A stretch of DNA of 6,073 nt, from positions 1 through 6,073 of the forward strand of contig CAKOKF010000060.1 of NCBI GenBank assembly GCA_934090775.1, given 5' to 3'. The position numbers and the translations under genes were made by a program. Below the pieces are notes generated by a model. It was not told the origin of the DNA. It searched no databases and was given only the letters and a program-made list of their open reading frames with translations. This DNA comes from an uncultured Bacilli bacterium. Its GTDB lineage: Bacteria; Bacillota_I; Bacilli_A; RF39; UBA660. Below are positions 5,192 to 6,073 of this stretch, one piece after another; the first letter of the stretch is position 1, and every line of letters begins with the position of its first letter.

Positions 5192-5731
5192 TTATTTAAC
5201 CTCGATAACACCATAGTTACCATCGCATCTTTTATATAAAACACATATTTGTTCTGTCTGACTATCTTTAAATATAAAGAAATCATGAGAAACAAACTCC
5301 ATTTGTAAGATTGCCTCATTAATATCCATCGGTTTAGAAGTATCTATTGTTTTTCTTTTTACTACTGTTGGTTCATCACTAATTTTATCACCATCAAAAT
5401 CTTCAAAAATACTTTCTAAATCCTTATTTTTTTTGGCTCTTATTGTATTGTATTTTTCTTTATTTTTTCTTATTTGCCTTTCTAATTTTTCTACTACCAA
5501 GTCAATTGCTGTATATAAATCGTCATCCATAACTTCAGCTCTTATAACCGTTGAGTCTTTAAGAATAGTTACTTCGATAACATCTTTATTAGCTCTTGTC
5601 TTAATAATAACATTGGAAGTAGTATTATCACCATCTTTGAAGTATTTATCTAACTTGCTTAATTTCTTTTCGATATACTCCTTTATTGCTGGTGTAACAC
5701 TTAAATTTTTTCCTCTAATATTTAATTTCAT
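5192..5731 (-). CDS. hpf: Long-form ribosome hibernation promoting factor
   Basis: Long-form HPF binds the 30S decoding region during starvation and pairs two ribosomes into inactive 100S dimers. The 179-aa length is typical. Residues 1-95 form the S30AE domain: MKLNIRGKNLSVTPAIKEYI at the start, the acidic/basic helix pattern in KKLSKLDKYF, and DDDLYTAIDLVVEKLERQI (69-87), the usual D(L)YAAIDxxxxKLxRQ signature. A variable charged linker (about 96-122) is followed by the C-terminal dimerisation domain (about 123-179) with KPMDINEAILQME (133-145), HDFFIF (149-154) and DGNYGVIE (170-177), all strongly conserved in the family. GGAGGT (5746-5741) lies 9 nt before the ATG. The gene is a single unit, transcribed away from lon; hpf is commonly induced in stationary phase or stress, but no alternative sigma site is clear here. 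Confidence 0.97.
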   Translation of the reverse strand: MKLNIRGKNLSVTPAIKEYIEKKLSKLDKYFKDGDNTTSNVIIKTRANKDVIEVTILKDSTVIRAEVMDDDLYTAIDLVVEKLERQIRKNKEKYNTIRAKKNKDLESIFEDFDGDKISDEPTVVKRKTIDTSKPMDINEAILQMEFVSHDFFIFKDSQTEQICVLYKRCDGNYGVIEVK

Positions 5732-5754
5732 AAATATCTAACCTCCATAATTAA

Positions 5755-5763
5755 ATTTTACCA
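5755..5763 (-). promoter_or_regulatory. Extended -10 promoter of hpf
   Basis: TGGTAAAAT on the minus strand combines the extended TGn element with TAAAAT, five of six to the -10 consensus. No good -35 stands at the proper distance, which is usual for extended -10 promoters. The start would be near 5748, just before the GGAGGT ribosome binding site. Confidence 0.45.
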
Positions 5764-5810
5764 TAAAAGTCTTTAATTTACTATGAATTTTGTGTGAAAA
5801 AAGTAGTTAA

Positions 5811-5859
5811 ATAGTAACTTACTATATCTATATAATATAATAAGTATTTAGTAATACTT
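5811..5859. repeat. Two inverted repeats in the hpf-lon spacer
   Basis: ATAGTAA C TTACTAT (5811-5825) is a perfect palindrome around one base. AAGTATT (5842-5848) and AATACTT (5853-5859) form a second inverted repeat with a 4-nt centre. A further TTACTAT occurs at 5778-5784. They lie in the 267-bp gap (5732-5998) between divergent hpf and lon, which otherwise shows only promoters and AT-rich low-complexity DNA. An operator role is possible but not shown. Confidence 0.35.
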
Positions 5860-5939
5860 TCATTATTTATATATAAACTAATTTATATCTTTTCATTCTT
5901 ATAAATAAACTAAAAATCTTAAAAAATATTTAAAAAACC

Positions 5940-5968
5940 TTGTCAAATAAATCTTAAATTGGTACTAT
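5940..5968 (+). promoter_or_regulatory. SigA-type promoter of lon
   Basis: TTGTCA (5940-5945, five of six to the -35) is followed by a 17-nt spacer and TACTAT (5963-5968, four of six to the -10), with TGG directly before it as an extended -10. The start would be near 5975. GTCAAA at the -35 matches one half of a CtsR heat-shock box, but the second half is absent. Confidence 0.6.
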
Positions 5969-5998
5969 AGAGTTTAGTTATAAATGGATGTGGTTATT

Positions 5999-6073
5999 AT
6001 GAATAATTATCTACCTGTGATGATTCTAAAAGATTTAATCATTCTTCCTAATCAAGAGATTAAAGTAGAAACC
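5999..6073 (+). CDS. lon: ATP-dependent Lon protease, N-terminal fragment
   Basis: Only 25 codons are visible before the window ends. The residues LPVMILKDLIILPNQEIKVE (5-24) match the opening of the Lon N-terminal substrate-binding domain, where family members read LPLLPLRDxVVFPxMxxPLxV. Lon is a cytosolic hexameric AAA+ serine protease that degrades misfolded and selected regulatory proteins. The start at 5999 is chosen for its fit to the family opening; an in-frame ATG at 5984 would add five residues (MDVVI) and lies only about 9 nt after the predicted transcription start. Neither has a strong ribosome binding site; GGATGTGG (5986-5993) is the best available for 5999. The AAA+ and protease domains lie outside the window, so Lon itself is inferred from the N-terminus alone. 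Confidence 0.72.
   Translation, partial: MNNYLPVMILKDLIILPNQEIKVET

Noticed and set aside
5433..5741. 102-aa plus-strand reading frame
   Set aside because: It lies entirely over hpf on the other strand, has no ribosome binding site and encodes a low-complexity hydrophobic sequence. It is a shadow of the clearly real HPF gene.
5821..5900. Repeated TATAAT-like strings as plus- or minus-strand promoters
   Set aside because: This is AT-rich low-complexity DNA where -10-like hexamers arise by chance. No matching -35 and nearby start codon support a gene.
5940..5962. CtsR operator upstream of lon
   Set aside because: CtsR boxes are direct heptad repeats with two GTCAAA cores. Only one core is present, and the second position does not match.
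1..6073. tRNA, rRNA, CRISPR array, insertion sequence or attachment site
   Set aside because: I looked for cloverleaf signatures, regularly spaced repeats, transposase motifs and terminal repeats by eye on both strands and found none.

Overview
The window is chromosomal DNA from a very AT-rich, low-GC Gram-positive bacterium. Coding is dense, Shine-Dalgarno sites are mostly good, TAA is the usual stop, and Rho-independent hairpins close most units. TGG encodes Trp in several genes. Present are a SEDS peptidoglycan glycosyltransferase, a CotY/CotZ-type spore coat protein, long-form HPF and a divergently placed Lon start. This gene mix suggests class Bacilli, perhaps an uncultured gut lineage near the Erysipelotrichales/RF39-like groups. 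That placement is inference. Nothing points to a phage, plasmid, IS element or CRISPR array.

Layout. The left edge (1-883, minus) is the N-terminal part of an unusual FtsW/RodA/SpoVE-family protein that runs off the window. A short divergent spacer separates it from a 94-aa gene of unknown function (949-1233, plus) that ends in a clear terminator. A membrane-anchored, stand-alone PTS EIIB-like protein (minus, about 1339-1662) follows, diverging from a cysteine-rich CotY/CotZ-like protein (1777-2211, plus). A long hairpin at 2211-2268 can terminate both that gene and the operon facing it.

The minus-strand operon reads from right to left: a membrane-tethered thioredoxin-like protein (4334-3873), a CPBP/CAAX-type intramembrane protease (3880-3203) and a membrane-anchored metallophosphoesterase (3194-2277). 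The first two overlap by 8 bp and the last two are 8 bp apart, so they are almost certainly co-transcribed. All three are predicted to work at or in the membrane, which suggests an envelope-maintenance or export-related role. A divergent promoter region leads to an unrecognised cytosolic protein of about 190 aa (plus, 4495-5067). Long-form ribosome hibernation factor HPF (5731-5192, minus) has its own terminator. Across a 267-bp AT-rich, palindrome-bearing spacer, the start of a Lon protease gene (5999 onward, plus) runs off the right edge.

No complete new system is evident. The most interesting points are three recognisable enzymes with altered catalytic neighbourhoods: the EIIB-like protein has Ser where the phosphorylated Cys belongs, the phosphoesterase has SNED in place of GNHD, and the SEDS protein lacks about 12 residues beside its presumed catalytic loop. 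The spore-coat-type protein and the two unrecognised proteins also deserve a look.
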